Below, piece by piece: positions 26,710 to 35,971 of a stretch of 64,000 bases of DNA; the stretch's first letter is position 1; each line of letters starts with the position of its first letter. Source of the stretch: Streptomyces sp. NBC_00249 (GTDB taxonomy: Bacteria; Actinomycetota; Actinomycetes; Streptomycetales; Streptomycetaceae); NCBI RefSeq assembly GCF_026342355.1, contig NZ_JAPEMV010000005.1:310001-374000 (forward strand). The letters are read 5' to 3'. The notes under the pieces are model-generated. The model searched no databases, was not told the DNA's origin, and was given only the letters and a program-made list of their open reading frames with translations. The translations under genes and the position numbers were made by a program.

Positions 26710-28130
26710 CGGCCGGCGACCTCGCCCTCGCTGTCGAGCAGCGCCTGCGCGATCCGCTCCAGGCCGATCGACCTGGATGCCTTCACCAGCACGACGTCCC
26801 CCGGGCGCAGTTCACTGCGCAACAGGTCGACCGCCGCCTGCGCGTCGGACACGAGCACCGACTCCTCACCCCACGAACCCTCGTTATATGCGCCCAGTTG
26901 CAGCCAGGACGCTTCCCTGCCCCCGACTGCTACGAGCTTGCTCACGTTGAGCCGGACGGCAAGCCGTCCCACCGCGTCGTGCTCTGCCAGCGACGCGTCA
27001 CCGAGCTCGGCCATGGGACCGAGCACCGCCCACGTACGTCCCCCCTTCGCCTGTGCGGCGCCGCCCATCGCGGCGAGTGCGCGCAGAGCGGCCCGCATGG
27101 ACTCGGGGTTCGCGTTGTAGGCGTCGTTGACGATCGTGACGCCGTCCGCCCTTTCGGTGACCTCCATCCGCCACCGGGACAACGTGCCCGCCCCGGAGAG
27201 CGCGGTGGCGATCTCCTCGGCGGACATGCCCAGTACATGGGCGACGGCCGCCGCGGCAAGCGCGTTCGACACGTGGTGCTCACCGTACAGCCGCAAGGTC
27301 ACTTCGCCGCACCCGGTAGGTGTGTGGAGTGTGAAGGCGGGCTGTCCCCCGGGCGTCATCCGTACTTCGGTGGCGCGTACCTCGGCGTCCGCGGCCTCAC
27401 CGAAGAGGACCGTACGGGCCTTCGTGCGGGCGGACATGGCGCGCACCAGCGGGTCGTCGGCGTTGAGTACGGCGATCCCGCCGTCGGCCTCGGACGGCAG
27501 GGCCTCGACCAGTTCCCCCTTGGCCTGCGCGATGGCCTCGCGGCCGCCGAACTCGCCGATGTGGGCGGTGCCGACGTTCAGGACGAGGCCGATGCGCGGC
27601 GGGGTCAGGCCGGTCAGGTAGGCGATGTGCCCGATGCCTCGGGCGCCCATCTCCAGGACCAGGTGCCGGGTGTCCTCGGTGGCCTTCAGGGCCGTGAGCG
27701 GCAGGCCGATCTCGTTGTTGAGGGAGCCCGGAGTCCACACGGTGGGTGCGTGGTGCTGGAGCACCTGGGCGATCAGGTCCTTGGTGGAGGTCTTGCCGGC
27801 GGAGCCGGTCAGGGCCACCACGTCGGTGCCGAGGCGTTCGACGACGGCGCGGGCGAGGGCGCCCAGCGCCTTCTCCACGTCGGGGACGACGATCGCCGGG
27901 ACGCCCACGGGCCGGGCGGCGAGGACGGCGGCGGCGCCGGCCGCGGCCGCGCGTGCGGCGTAGTCGTGCCCGTCGACGTGTTCGCCCTCGAAGGCGGCGA
28001 AGAGGCTGCCGGACTCCACCTGGCGGGAGTCGATGACGACGGGGCCGCTGATCCGCACCGAGGGGTCCGGTATGTCGTGGGGCCGGCCGCCGGTGATGTC
28101 GGCGATCTCGGCGAGGGAAAGGGCGATCAC
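26706..28130 (-). CDS. murF: MurF, D-Ala-D-Ala adding ligase
   Basis: The protein is 474 aa with the three Mur-ligase domains. The P-loop is TGSAGKTSTKD (about 108-118); LVLEMGARGIGHI and NDAYNANPESM are typical of MurF. It completes the UDP-MurNAc-pentapeptide. ATGA overlaps link it to both murE upstream and mraY downstream. Confidence 0.97.
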   Translation of the reverse strand: MIALSLAEIADITGGRPHDIPDPSVRISGPVVIDSRQVESGSLFAAFEGEHVDGHDYAARAAAAGAAAVLAARPVGVPAIVVPDVEKALGALARAVVERLGTDVVALTGSAGKTSTKDLIAQVLQHHAPTVWTPGSLNNEIGLPLTALKATEDTRHLVLEMGARGIGHIAYLTGLTPPRIGLVLNVGTAHIGEFGGREAIAQAKGELVEALPSEADGGIAVLNADDPLVRAMSARTKARTVLFGEAADAEVRATEVRMTPGGQPAFTLHTPTGCGEVTLRLYGEHHVSNALAAAAVAHVLGMSAEEIATALSGAGTLSRWRMEVTERADGVTIVNDAYNANPESMRAALRALAAMGGAAQAKGGRTWAVLGPMAELGDASLAEHDAVGRLAVRLNVSKLVAVGGREASWLQLGAYNEGSWGEESVLVSDAQAAVDLLRSELRPGDVVLVKASRSIGLERIAQALLDSEGEVAGR

Positions 28131-29821
28131 TGGTCCACCTCGGCCTGTCGGGCGCTGCGCTGGCGGTTCTCGATGGCCTCGCGCAGTACGGCGCGGTCGT
28201 CGAAGGGGCGTACGACGCCGCCCGTGTCCTGGCCCTGCTCGTGGCCCTTGCCGGCGACGAGCACGGTGTCCCCGGCCCCGGCGCGCGCGACGGCGGCGGC
28301 GATGGCCGCGGCCCGGTCGGCGTCGACGAGGACGGCGCCGCGTTCGGCGGGCGGTACGGAGACGGCGCCCTCGAACATCGCGGCGAGGATCGCGAGGGGG
28401 TCCTCGGAGCGCGGGTTGTCGGAGGTCAGCACGGCCACGTCGGCGTAGCGGGCGGCCGCGGCGCCCATCGGGGCGCGCTTGGTGGTGTCGCGGTCGCCGC
28501 CGCAGCCCAGGACGATGTGCAGTTTGCCGGTGGTGACCTCGCGCAGGGCGCGCAGCACCGACTCGACGGCGTCCGTCTTGTGGGCGTAGTCGACGACGGC
28601 CAGGTACGGCTGTCCCGCGTCCACCCGCTCCAGCCGGCCGGGGACCCCGGGGACCGCGGCGACGCCGTCGGCGGCGGTCTGCGGGTCGAGGCCGGCGGCG
28701 GCGAGGGTGACGATCGCGGCGACGGTGTTGGCGACGTTGAACGGGCCGGGCAGCGGCGCGGTGGCCCGTACGCGCTGTCCTTCCGGGCCGACCAGGGTCA
28801 GCGTGGAGTCCATGTGGCCGCTGACCACGTCCTCGGCACGCCAGTCGGCGGCCGGGTCCCCGGTGGCGGAGAAGGTGACGACCGGGATCGGCGCCTCCTT
28901 GGCGAGGCGGCGGCCGTACTCGTCGTCGACGTTGACCACGCCGACGCGGGCCCGGCGTTCGGTGAACAGCTGCGCCTTGGCCTGGAAGTAGTCCTCCATG
29001 CCGGTGTGGAACTCCATGTGTTCCGGGCTCAGGTTGTTGAAGACGGCGACGTCGAAGACGCAGCCGTCGACCCGGCCGAGCACCAGGGCGTGGCTGGAGA
29101 CCTCCATGGCCACGGCCTCGACCCCGCGTTCGCGCATGACGGCGAACAGGGCCTGGAGGTCGGTGGCCTCGGGGGTGGTGCGCTCGGACTTGATGCGCTC
29201 GTCGCCGATGCGCATCTCGACGGTGCCGACGAGTCCGGTGCTGCGTCCCGCCGCGCGCAGGCCGCCTTCGACGAGGTACGCGGTGGTGGTCTTGCCGGAG
29301 GTGCCGGTGATGCCGAGCTGGAGCAGGCCCTCGCCGGGGCGTCCGTAGATCTCGGCGGCGAGCTCGCCCATCCGGCCGCGCGGATCGTCCACGGCGAGCA
29401 CGGGCAGGCCGGTCGCGGCGGCGCGTTCGGCGCCGGCCGGATCGGTCAGCACGGCGGCGGCGCCGAGGGCGGCCGCCTGGGCCGCGAAGTCGGCGCCGTG
29501 CAGCTTGGCGCCGGGCAGGGCCGCGTACAGGTCACCGGGGCGCACCGCACGGGAGTCGTGGGTGATCCCGGTGATCCGGGTGGCACCTGAATCGGGCAGA
29601 CCCAGCAGGGTGGCCAGCTCGCCCAGGGGGGTCGGGCGGGCGGACACGGGCCGGGGCGCTCCCGGCGGCACTGCCGGGGCGTCTTTCTGGGCGGTTCTGG
29701 GCTGATCAGCGTGGGGCACGGCGGTGAGCGTACCGGGCGTGGCGGGCCGCTCGCGAAGCGAGGGCCCGGCCTGGGCGTCGACGGGCGACTGGTTCCCGGG
29801 TTTCGGGGTGATCGTTGTCAC
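28127..29821 (-). CDS. murE: MurE, diaminopimelate-adding ligase
   Basis: The protein is about 564 aa from the GTG at 29821 (GTGAGG upstream); an in-frame ATG at 29839 is an alternative. An unusual polar N-terminal extension of about 60 residues precedes the Mur domain. The P-loop is GITGTSGKTTTAY, and the DAP-recognition motif DNPRSEDP is present. Streptomyces walls contain LL-DAP, so LL-DAP is the expected substrate. The gene ends in an ATGA overlap with murF and lies 43 bp after ftsI. Confidence 0.95.
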   Translation of the reverse strand: MTTITPKPGNQSPVDAQAGPSLRERPATPGTLTAVPHADQPRTAQKDAPAVPPGAPRPVSARPTPLGELATLLGLPDSGATRITGITHDSRAVRPGDLYAALPGAKLHGADFAAQAAALGAAAVLTDPAGAERAAATGLPVLAVDDPRGRMGELAAEIYGRPGEGLLQLGITGTSGKTTTAYLVEGGLRAAGRSTGLVGTVEMRIGDERIKSERTTPEATDLQALFAVMRERGVEAVAMEVSSHALVLGRVDGCVFDVAVFNNLSPEHMEFHTGMEDYFQAKAQLFTERRARVGVVNVDDEYGRRLAKEAPIPVVTFSATGDPAADWRAEDVVSGHMDSTLTLVGPEGQRVRATAPLPGPFNVANTVAAIVTLAAAGLDPQTAADGVAAVPGVPGRLERVDAGQPYLAVVDYAHKTDAVESVLRALREVTTGKLHIVLGCGGDRDTTKRAPMGAAAARYADVAVLTSDNPRSEDPLAILAAMFEGAVSVPPAERGAVLVDADRAAAIAAAVARAGAGDTVLVAGKGHEQGQDTGGVVRPFDDRAVLREAIENRQRSARQAEVDQ

Positions 29822-29864
29822 TGGGGGTGCCTCACGCATTCCTGGCTGGGCGGTCGGTTCACTG

Positions 29865-31907
29865 TCAGGGCTGGGGACTGGGCTGCGCGCCGTTCGGGGC
29901 GGGGCCGGGAGCGGCGCTCGGGGCGGCCGGCTGCGGGCCGGCGTCGAAGGTCACCGGGAGCCCGGCGGGGGCCGTGCCGGAGGGCGCGACCTGGAGGGTC
30001 TTCAGCGCGAACTCCATGACCGTCTTGTAGATCGGGCCGCAGATCTGGCCGCCGAAGTAGCTGCCCTTGGTGGGGTTCTGGATGGCGCAGTAGACGGTGA
30101 TCCGCGGGTTGTCGGCGGGTGCGAAACCGGCGAAGGAGGCGGTGTAGCCCTTGTAGCGGCCGGTGGCCGGATCCACCCGGTTGGAGGTGCCGGTCTTGCC
30201 GCCGACCCGGTAGCCGGGGATGCGGGCCTTGGTGCCGGTGCCCTCCTGGTCGTCGACCACGGATTCGAGCATCTCGGCGAGGGTCCTGGCCGTCTCCGGG
30301 CTCACCACGGGGGTCCGCTCGGGTGCCGGGGCGGGGGTGAAGCGGCCGTCGGGGCCCTTGCTGCCGCGCACCAGGGTCGGGGTGATCCGTACGCCGCCGT
30401 TGGCGATGGTGGAGTAGACGGAGGCCGCCTGCATGGCGTTGAGGGACAGGCCCTGGCCGAAGGGGATCGTGTACTGCTGGGAGGTGGACCAGGCCTCGGG
30501 CTTGGCGAGGATGCCGCGGGACTCGCCGGGGTAGTTCAGGCCGGTGGGCCGGCCGATGCCGAATTTGTCCAGGTACGAGTAGAGGACCTTGTTGGACTCG
30601 GACTGGGTGGCGCCGAGCTGGCCGGTGGCCAGGATGGTGCCGATGTTGGAGGACTTGGCGAGGACCCCGTTGAGGGTCAGGTACCAGGTCGGGTGGTCGA
30701 TGTCGTCCTTGAACAGCCGGTCCCCGCGGTGGAGTCGGTTGGGGACCTCGACGTGGGTCCCGGGGGTCGCCTTCTTCTCCTCCAGGACGGCGGCCATCGA
30801 CATCACCTTGGCGGTGGAGCCGGGCTCGTACACGTCCTGGAGCGCGGCGTTGCCCATGGCGGCCGAGCTGGCCCTGGAGAGGTCGTTGGGGTCGAAGCCG
30901 GGGGCGTTGGCCATGGCCAGGACCTCGCCGGTGCGGGTGTCCTGGACGATGACGTAGCCGCGGTCGGCGCCGGACTTCTCGACCTGCTCGGAGATGGCGC
31001 TCTGCGCGGCCCACTGGATGTCGCGGTCGATGGTCAGCTCGATGTCCTCGCCGGGCACGGCGGGCTTCTCGCTGGAACCGGCGGTGGGGACGCGGCGGCC
31101 GCCGGACTGGGCGTAGGTGAGCTCGCCGTCCTTGCCGGACAGCTTCTTGTCCAGGGCGGACTCCAGGCCGCCGCCGCCCTTGCCCTCGGCGTTGACGTAG
31201 CCCAGTATCCCGGCGGCGAGGTCGCCGTTCGGGTACACGCGCTTGCTGCTGTTCTCGTTGAAGACGCCCGCGATGACGTTGGCGCCGGGGCCGTTGCTCT
31301 TCCGGTCGGCCGCCGCCTTGTCGGCGAAGAGCTTCTTGAGGTCCTTGATCTGGTTCCAGACCTGGGGGGTCTGGCGGCGGGCGAGGATCACGTAACGGGT
31401 GTTCTTGGTCTTCAGGCGCGCGGTGAGCTCCTGGGCGTCCTTGCCGAGGATCGGCGCGAGGAGGGCGGCGGCCTGCTCGGGGGCGTCGGGGGCCTTGCTC
31501 TCCTGCGGGGTGAACATCTTCGGGTCGGCGGTGATGTCGTACGCGTCCACGCTGGTGGCCAGGGCCACGCCCTTGCGGTCGGTGATCTCCCCGCGCTCGG
31601 CGGCCAGGGTGTGGCTGGCGAAGCGGTTCTCGGTGGCCTTGGCGGAGTACGCGGAGGCGTCCACGGCCTGCACCTGGAGGAGCCGTACGACGAAGGCCAG
31701 CATGACCAGGGTCAGGCCCACGCCGACCAGGCGCAGCCGGGGCTTGGGGCTGCCGAGGCGGATGGTGTGCGGGGTGCGCTGCGCGGTGGGGCGGCGGGTC
31801 GCCGGGCGCGAGGCCGGGCGGGCCGTCGCCCCGGCCCGCGCCCGGTCCCCGGGCCGCGGGCGCGGCGGCCCGGGGGTCCTGCGACGCGGTGCCTCCTTGC
31901 CACTCAC
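29865..31907 (-). CDS. ftsI: FtsI class B penicillin-binding protein (PBP3)
   Basis: The protein is 680 aa. A Pro/Arg-rich cytoplasmic tail (1-55) leads to one membrane helix (about 59-80), a dimerisation domain and the transpeptidase domain. Catalytic motifs are STAK at 364-367, SSN at 419-421 and KTG at 571-573, all intact. The C-terminus is a Pro/Ala-rich tail. It crosslinks septal peptidoglycan with FtsW. It is preceded by about 600 bp of repeats that separate it from ftsL; a native promoter there was not seen. Confidence 0.96.
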   Translation of the reverse strand: MSGKEAPRRRTPGPPRPRPGDRARAGATARPASRPATRRPTAQRTPHTIRLGSPKPRLRLVGVGLTLVMLAFVVRLLQVQAVDASAYSAKATENRFASHTLAAERGEITDRKGVALATSVDAYDITADPKMFTPQESKAPDAPEQAAALLAPILGKDAQELTARLKTKNTRYVILARRQTPQVWNQIKDLKKLFADKAAADRKSNGPGANVIAGVFNENSSKRVYPNGDLAAGILGYVNAEGKGGGGLESALDKKLSGKDGELTYAQSGGRRVPTAGSSEKPAVPGEDIELTIDRDIQWAAQSAISEQVEKSGADRGYVIVQDTRTGEVLAMANAPGFDPNDLSRASSAAMGNAALQDVYEPGSTAKVMSMAAVLEEKKATPGTHVEVPNRLHRGDRLFKDDIDHPTWYLTLNGVLAKSSNIGTILATGQLGATQSESNKVLYSYLDKFGIGRPTGLNYPGESRGILAKPEAWSTSQQYTIPFGQGLSLNAMQAASVYSTIANGGVRITPTLVRGSKGPDGRFTPAPAPERTPVVSPETARTLAEMLESVVDDQEGTGTKARIPGYRVGGKTGTSNRVDPATGRYKGYTASFAGFAPADNPRITVYCAIQNPTKGSYFGGQICGPIYKTVMEFALKTLQVAPSGTAPAGLPVTFDAGPQPAAPSAAPGPAPNGAQPSPQP

Positions 31908-32510
31908 CGGGCCCCCTGCGGGGAAGCCCCGAGCACACCGCGGGCTCCGCCCAGCCCCCTGGGGCTCCGCGCCGCCTGCGGGGTCGCGTCGGGCACGGCG
32001 GACCGGCCGCTGCGCCCCTGAAGGCGGGCTCCGCCCACCCCCCTGGGGCTCCGCCCCAGACCCCGCGCCTCAAACGCCGGCGGGGCTGGATTTTGCCGAC
32101 GCAGCCGTTCGTCGGGCGGCGGGGCTGCCCGAAGGGCACTCCCAGCCCCGCCGACGGCGGCAGAGGCCATTCCAGCCCCGCCGGCGTTTGAGGCGCGGGC
32201 GCGGAGCGCCGTGTCTTGGCGCGCACCGGCGACCGAGGCGCGGATCCGGACGGCAGGGGCAATCCCAGCCCCGCCGGCGTTTGAGGCGCGGGCGCGGAGC
32301 GCCGTGTCCTGGCGCGCGCCGGCGATCGAGGCGCAGGTCCGGACGGCAGGGGCCATTCCAGCCCCGCCGGCGATTGAGGCGCGGGTCCGGGCAGCGCCCG
32401 GGCACTCGGCCACGCCGGCGACTGAGGCGCGGGCGGCGCGTGGTCGGCCGGGGGGTGGGGTGGAGTTCGGGGGGGCGGGGGGAGGGCCCGCAGGGGTCCG
32501 CGTCACGACG
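31908..32510. repeat. GC-rich repeat cluster between ftsL and ftsI, with 93-bp tandem array
   Basis: This is a locus of the intergenic repeat family. It includes GGGGCTCCGCCCCAGACCCC (32045-32064), an inverted pair of the GCCGGCGTTTGAGG core, and three tandem units of exactly 93 bp beginning at 32172, 32265 and 32358. The third is more diverged (GATTGAGG for GTTTGAGG). No open frame here looks like a real gene. In most dcw clusters ftsL and ftsI are adjacent. Confidence 0.8.
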
Positions 32511-32993
32511 TCACCTGCCTGGGGTCGGGGTGGGCGGCGGGGTGCCGCCGGGGACCGGGGAGGGCACGGCGGCCGGACCCACGCTGACCGCCGGAGGCGA
32601 CGGCGGGGCCTCCGCCGTGGACACGGCGCCGGCGACCTTCCCGTCGGGGCCGACGAAGACGGGGCTGCCCCCGGGCACCAGCCCGAGCTCGTGCGCCCGC
32701 CGCTGCAGCGCGTCCGGCGCCGAGTAGCCGTCGACGTCCCGCTGGAGCGCCTGCTCCTCGTCGGTGAGCGCGGTGGTCTCCTTCTTCAGCTTCGTGAGCT
32801 GGAAGGAGCCCTGGTTGAGGGCCGAGTTCAGCAGCAGCAGGCTGATCAGGCCGCCGCCGAGCAGGGCCACGACCAGCAGGACGAACGGCATCCGCGCCGC
32901 CTGCCCGGCGCCGGCCGAAGGGCCCCGCCCGCCCCGGACCAGCCGGGCCGCCTGTCCACGCGTCAGCGTGGCCACCTTCCCGGCCTTGGTCAC
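32511..32993 (-). CDS. ftsL: FtsL-like divisome protein
   Basis: The protein is 160 aa from a GTG that overlaps the rsmH stop (GTGA). A basic N-terminus precedes one membrane helix (about 37-57), then a leucine-rich coiled coil (about 58-105) and a Pro/Ala/Val-rich tail. The layout, size and position between rsmH and ftsI identify it as the FtsL bitopic component, although sequence conservation in the family is low. It pairs with DivIC/FtsB and FtsQ. Confidence 0.85.
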   Translation of the reverse strand: MTKAGKVATLTRGQAARLVRGGRGPSAGAGQAARMPFVLLVVALLGGGLISLLLLNSALNQGSFQLTKLKKETTALTDEEQALQRDVDGYSAPDALQRRAHELGLVPGGSPVFVGPDGKVAGAVSTAEAPPSPPAVSVGPAAVPSPVPGGTPPPTPTPGR

Positions 32994-33949
32994 AGCCGCG
33001 CCTCGCGGATGCGTTCGACACCCCGGAACCGTGCCGGGGCCGCCCGCCGGTTCTCGGCGATCTCCTCCTCGGTCGGCAGTTCGGCGCCGCGCGTGAGGAG
33101 CTTCAGCTTCGGCTGGTACTTCTCCGGTACCACCGGCAGCCCCGGCGGGGCCGTGGAGGTGGCGCCGGCCGCGAAGACCTGCTTGACCAGGCGGTCTTCC
33201 AGGGAGTGGTACGAGAGGACCGCGATCCGGCCGCCGACGGCGATCCGGTCGACGGCCGCCGGGATGGCCCGCTCCAGTCCGGACAGTTCGCCGTTGACCT
33301 CGATGCGCAGGGCCTGGAAGGTCCGCTTGGCGGGGTTGCCGCCGGTGCGCTTCGCCGCCTGCGGCAGTGCGTCGCGGATCAGCTCGACCAGGCGCGCGCT
33401 GTTGCTGAAGGGTTCCTTCTCGCGTTCGCGGACGACCGCCGAGACGATCCGCTTGGCCTGCTTCTCCTCGCCGTACTGGCGCAGGATGCGCACCAGCTCG
33501 CCGGGGGCGTAGGTGTTGAGGACCTCGGCGGCGCTGATGCCGGTCGTCTGGTCCATGCGCATGTCCAGCGGCGCGTCCTGCGCGTACGCGAACCCGCGGT
33601 CGGCCTCGTCGAGCTGCATGGAGGAGACGCCGAGGTCGAAGAGGATGCCCTGGACGGCGGGGATGCCCAGGCCGTCGAGGACCTCGGCGAGGTCGGCGTA
33701 GATCGCGTGGACGAGGGTGGCCCGGTCCCCGAAGGGCGCGAGGCGTTCGCCGGAGAGCCGCAGGGCTTCCTTGTCGCGGTCGAGGCCGATCAGGTGGGCC
33801 TCGGGGAACCGGGTCAGCAGGGCCTCGCTGTGGCCGCCGAGGCCGAGGGTGCAGTCGACGACGACGGCCCCCGGCCTCTCCAGCGCCGGGGCCAACAGGT
33901 CCAGGCACCGCTGGAGCATCACCGGGACATGTCGGGACTCGCTAGTCAA
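32990..33949 (-). CDS. rsmH: RsmH (MraW), 16S rRNA C1402 N4-methyltransferase
   Basis: The protein is 319 aa. The SAM-binding motif is DCTLGLGGHSEALL, with LFDLGVSSMQLD and SYHSLEDRLVK also typical. It methylates C1402 in 16S rRNA. The family alignment needs the N-terminal RHVPVML, so the TTG at 33949 is taken as start, with GAGAGG 6-11 bp upstream. It is the first gene of the dcw cluster here; no mraZ lies upstream. Confidence 0.94.
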   Translation of the reverse strand: MTSESRHVPVMLQRCLDLLAPALERPGAVVVDCTLGLGGHSEALLTRFPEAHLIGLDRDKEALRLSGERLAPFGDRATLVHAIYADLAEVLDGLGIPAVQGILFDLGVSSMQLDEADRGFAYAQDAPLDMRMDQTTGISAAEVLNTYAPGELVRILRQYGEEKQAKRIVSAVVREREKEPFSNSARLVELIRDALPQAAKRTGGNPAKRTFQALRIEVNGELSGLERAIPAAVDRIAVGGRIAVLSYHSLEDRLVKQVFAAGATSTAPPGLPVVPEKYQPKLKLLTRGAELPTEEEIAENRRAAPARFRGVERIREARL

Positions 33950-34270
33950 AGCGCCCTCTCAGATAACGGCGCGGCAGGCGTACGCCGCGCCGCGCACGCG
34001 GAGTCTTACCAGTTGTCACACGGGGCCGGGACGGCCGGTGGGGGCCGGTCTCCGGCCGGTTCGCGCCACTTTAGTGCAACGGTCGCCGCGGTCAACGAAC
34101 CGCCCCGTGGCCGGTGCGCCCCACTCCCACCGAACCGACAAAACCCCCGAATCACCCGAACGGAGGCCCCCGCCTCACCTCTGTGGGTTAGCTCACAACA
34201 AGCCCCGTTGACGTTCTTTGTCCACCCTCACTCAATGCCACTCCGAGCTGTGACCACTAACGTCGTAACC
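33950..34270. other. Divergent intergenic region between rsmH and carbonic anhydrase
   Basis: These 321 bases hold no gene. They contain GC palindromes (GGCGTACGCC near 33978; GGCCGG repeats near 34030-34060) and an A+T-richer part near 34185-34270 with a TTGACG box at 34208, probably the promoter for the carbonic anhydrase. The dcw promoter must also start here. Confidence 0.5.
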
Positions 34271-34822
34271 ATGACGACTTCCGCATCCCTGCCCGCCCGT
34301 CCCGCGCCCCAGGCATCCAGCGGCGACTCCGTCACCGACCGCCTGGTGGAGGCGAACCGGCGGTACGCCGCGGAGTTCGCCGATCCCGGCATGGACGCCC
34401 GCCCGGTCCTGCGCGTGGCCGTCGTGGCCTGCATGGACGCCCGCCTCGACCTCCACAAGGCCCTCGGCCTGGAGCTGGGCGACTGCCACACGATCCGCAA
34501 CGCCGGCGGGGTCGTCACCGACGACACCATCCGCTCGCTCACCATCAGCCAGCGCGCTCTGGGCACCCGCGCGGTGATACTCATCCACCACACCGGCTGT
34601 GGTCTCGAAAGCCTGACCGAGGACTTCCGGCACGAGCTGGAGGACGAGGTCGGCCAGCGCCCCGCCTGGGCCGTGGAGGCCTTCCGCGACGTGGACCAGG
34701 ACGTCCGCCAGTCCATGCAGCGGGTCCGCACGAACCCCTTCCTGCCCTTCAAGGACGATGTGCGAGGCTTCGTCTTCGACGTGCACACCGGACTCCTGCG
34801 GGAGATCGATCCCGCCTGCTGA
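34271..34822 (+). CDS. Beta-class carbonic anhydrase
   Basis: The protein is 183 aa. The zinc ligands are visible as C54 and D56 in CMDAR, then H107 and C110 in HHTGCG. The short C-terminal form, with RTNPFLPF near the end, is common in actinobacteria. It interconverts CO2 and bicarbonate. The ATG at 34271 is taken as start; an earlier in-frame ATG at 34234 lies closer to the promoter region and is less likely. No strong ribosome binding site is seen. Confidence 0.9.
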   Translation: MTTSASLPARPAPQASSGDSVTDRLVEANRRYAAEFADPGMDARPVLRVAVVACMDARLDLHKALGLELGDCHTIRNAGGVVTDDTIRSLTISQRALGTRAVILIHHTGCGLESLTEDFRHELEDEVGQRPAWAVEAFRDVDQDVRQSMQRVRTNPFLPFKDDVRGFVFDVHTGLLREIDPAC

Positions 34823-34960
34823 GTGACACGGGGCCGTGACGCCGTCAACAATGCGGGGATGACGTCACCCGGAGACCCCTCCGGGGCGGTGTCCGTGTTT
34901 CGGGGTGGGCCGGTTCAAGCGCAACAGCGTCGGCCCTGGGAAAGGGCCGAGGAGAACCAG

Positions 34961-35971
34961 GTGACCACGTATGACGACCGAGCGAGCCTCGCTGATCTGA
35001 CCAGTACGGCCGAGCGGGTCCGCCGGTCGGTCGAGAGCGTGATCGAGGGCAAGCCCGAGGTCGTCCGCCTCGCGCTGACCGTGCTGCTCGCCGAGGGCCA
35101 CCTGCTGATCGAGGACGTCCCCGGCGTCGGCAAGACGATGCTGGCCAAGACCCTCGCCAAGTCGATCGACTGCTCGGTGCAGCGCATCCAGTTCACCCCG
35201 GACCTGCTGCCCTCCGACATCACCGGCGTGAGCATCTACGACCAGCAGCGCCGCGAGTTCGAGTTCAAGCCGGGCGCGATCTTCGCGCAGATCGTCATCG
35301 GCGACGAGATCAACCGCGCCTCGCCCAAGACCCAGTCCGCGCTGCTGGAGTCGATGGAGGAGCGCCAGGTCACCATCGACGGCACCACCTACACGCTGCC
35401 CAGCCCCTTCATGGTCGTCGCCACCCAGAACCCGGTGGAGATGGAGGGCACCTACCCCCTCCCCGAGGCGCAGCGGGACCGTTTCATGGCCCGCGTCTCC
35501 GTCGGCTACCCCAGCCCCGAGGCCGAGCTCCAGATGCTCGACGTGCACGGCGGGCTGTCCCCGCTCGACGACCTCACCGCCGTCGCGCACGCCCACGACA
35601 TCGTCAAGCTCATCGAGGCCGTCCGCGAGGTGTACGTGGCCGAGCCCGTACGCCGCTACGTGGTCGACCTGGTCTCCGCCACCCGCAGCCACCCCGACCT
35701 GCGCCTGGGCGCCTCGCCCCGCGCCACCCTGCACCTGCTGCGGGCCGTGAAGGCCTCCGCCGCGCTGGCCGGCCGGGACTACGTCCTGCCCGACGACGTC
35801 CAGCAGCTGGCCGCCCCCGTCCTCGCGCACCGGCTGCTGCCCACCGCGCAGGCCCAGCTGAACCGGCGCACCGCCGAGCAGGTCGTCCACGACATCCTCC
35901 AGCGCACCCCCGTCCCCGCCGCGCACGCCCGCGGCGAGATGCCGCCCGGCGCGGGCATCCGGGGCTTCTGA
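34961..35971 (+). CDS. MoxR-type AAA+ ATPase
   Basis: The protein is 336 aa from the GTG at 34961, which has GAGGAG upstream. Walker A is GVGKT at 55-59, Walker B is IVIGDEI ending at residue 117, and sensor and C-terminal lid motifs follow. MoxR ATPases act as chaperones for neighbouring metal- or VWA-domain proteins. It overlaps the DUF58 gene by one base (TGATG), forming with the transglutaminase gene a classic three-gene set. Confidence 0.93.
   Translation: MTTYDDRASLADLTSTAERVRRSVESVIEGKPEVVRLALTVLLAEGHLLIEDVPGVGKTMLAKTLAKSIDCSVQRIQFTPDLLPSDITGVSIYDQQRREFEFKPGAIFAQIVIGDEINRASPKTQSALLESMEERQVTIDGTTYTLPSPFMVVATQNPVEMEGTYPLPEAQRDRFMARVSVGYPSPEAELQMLDVHGGLSPLDDLTAVAHAHDIVKLIEAVREVYVAEPVRRYVVDLVSATRSHPDLRLGASPRATLHLLRAVKASAALAGRDYVLPDDVQQLAAPVLAHRLLPTAQAQLNRRTAEQVVHDILQRTPVPAAHARGEMPPGAGIRGF

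Noticed and set aside
29724..32021. A long plus-strand open frame opposite murE/ftsI
   Set aside because: Val/Gly/Leu-rich shadow of the division genes with no motif.
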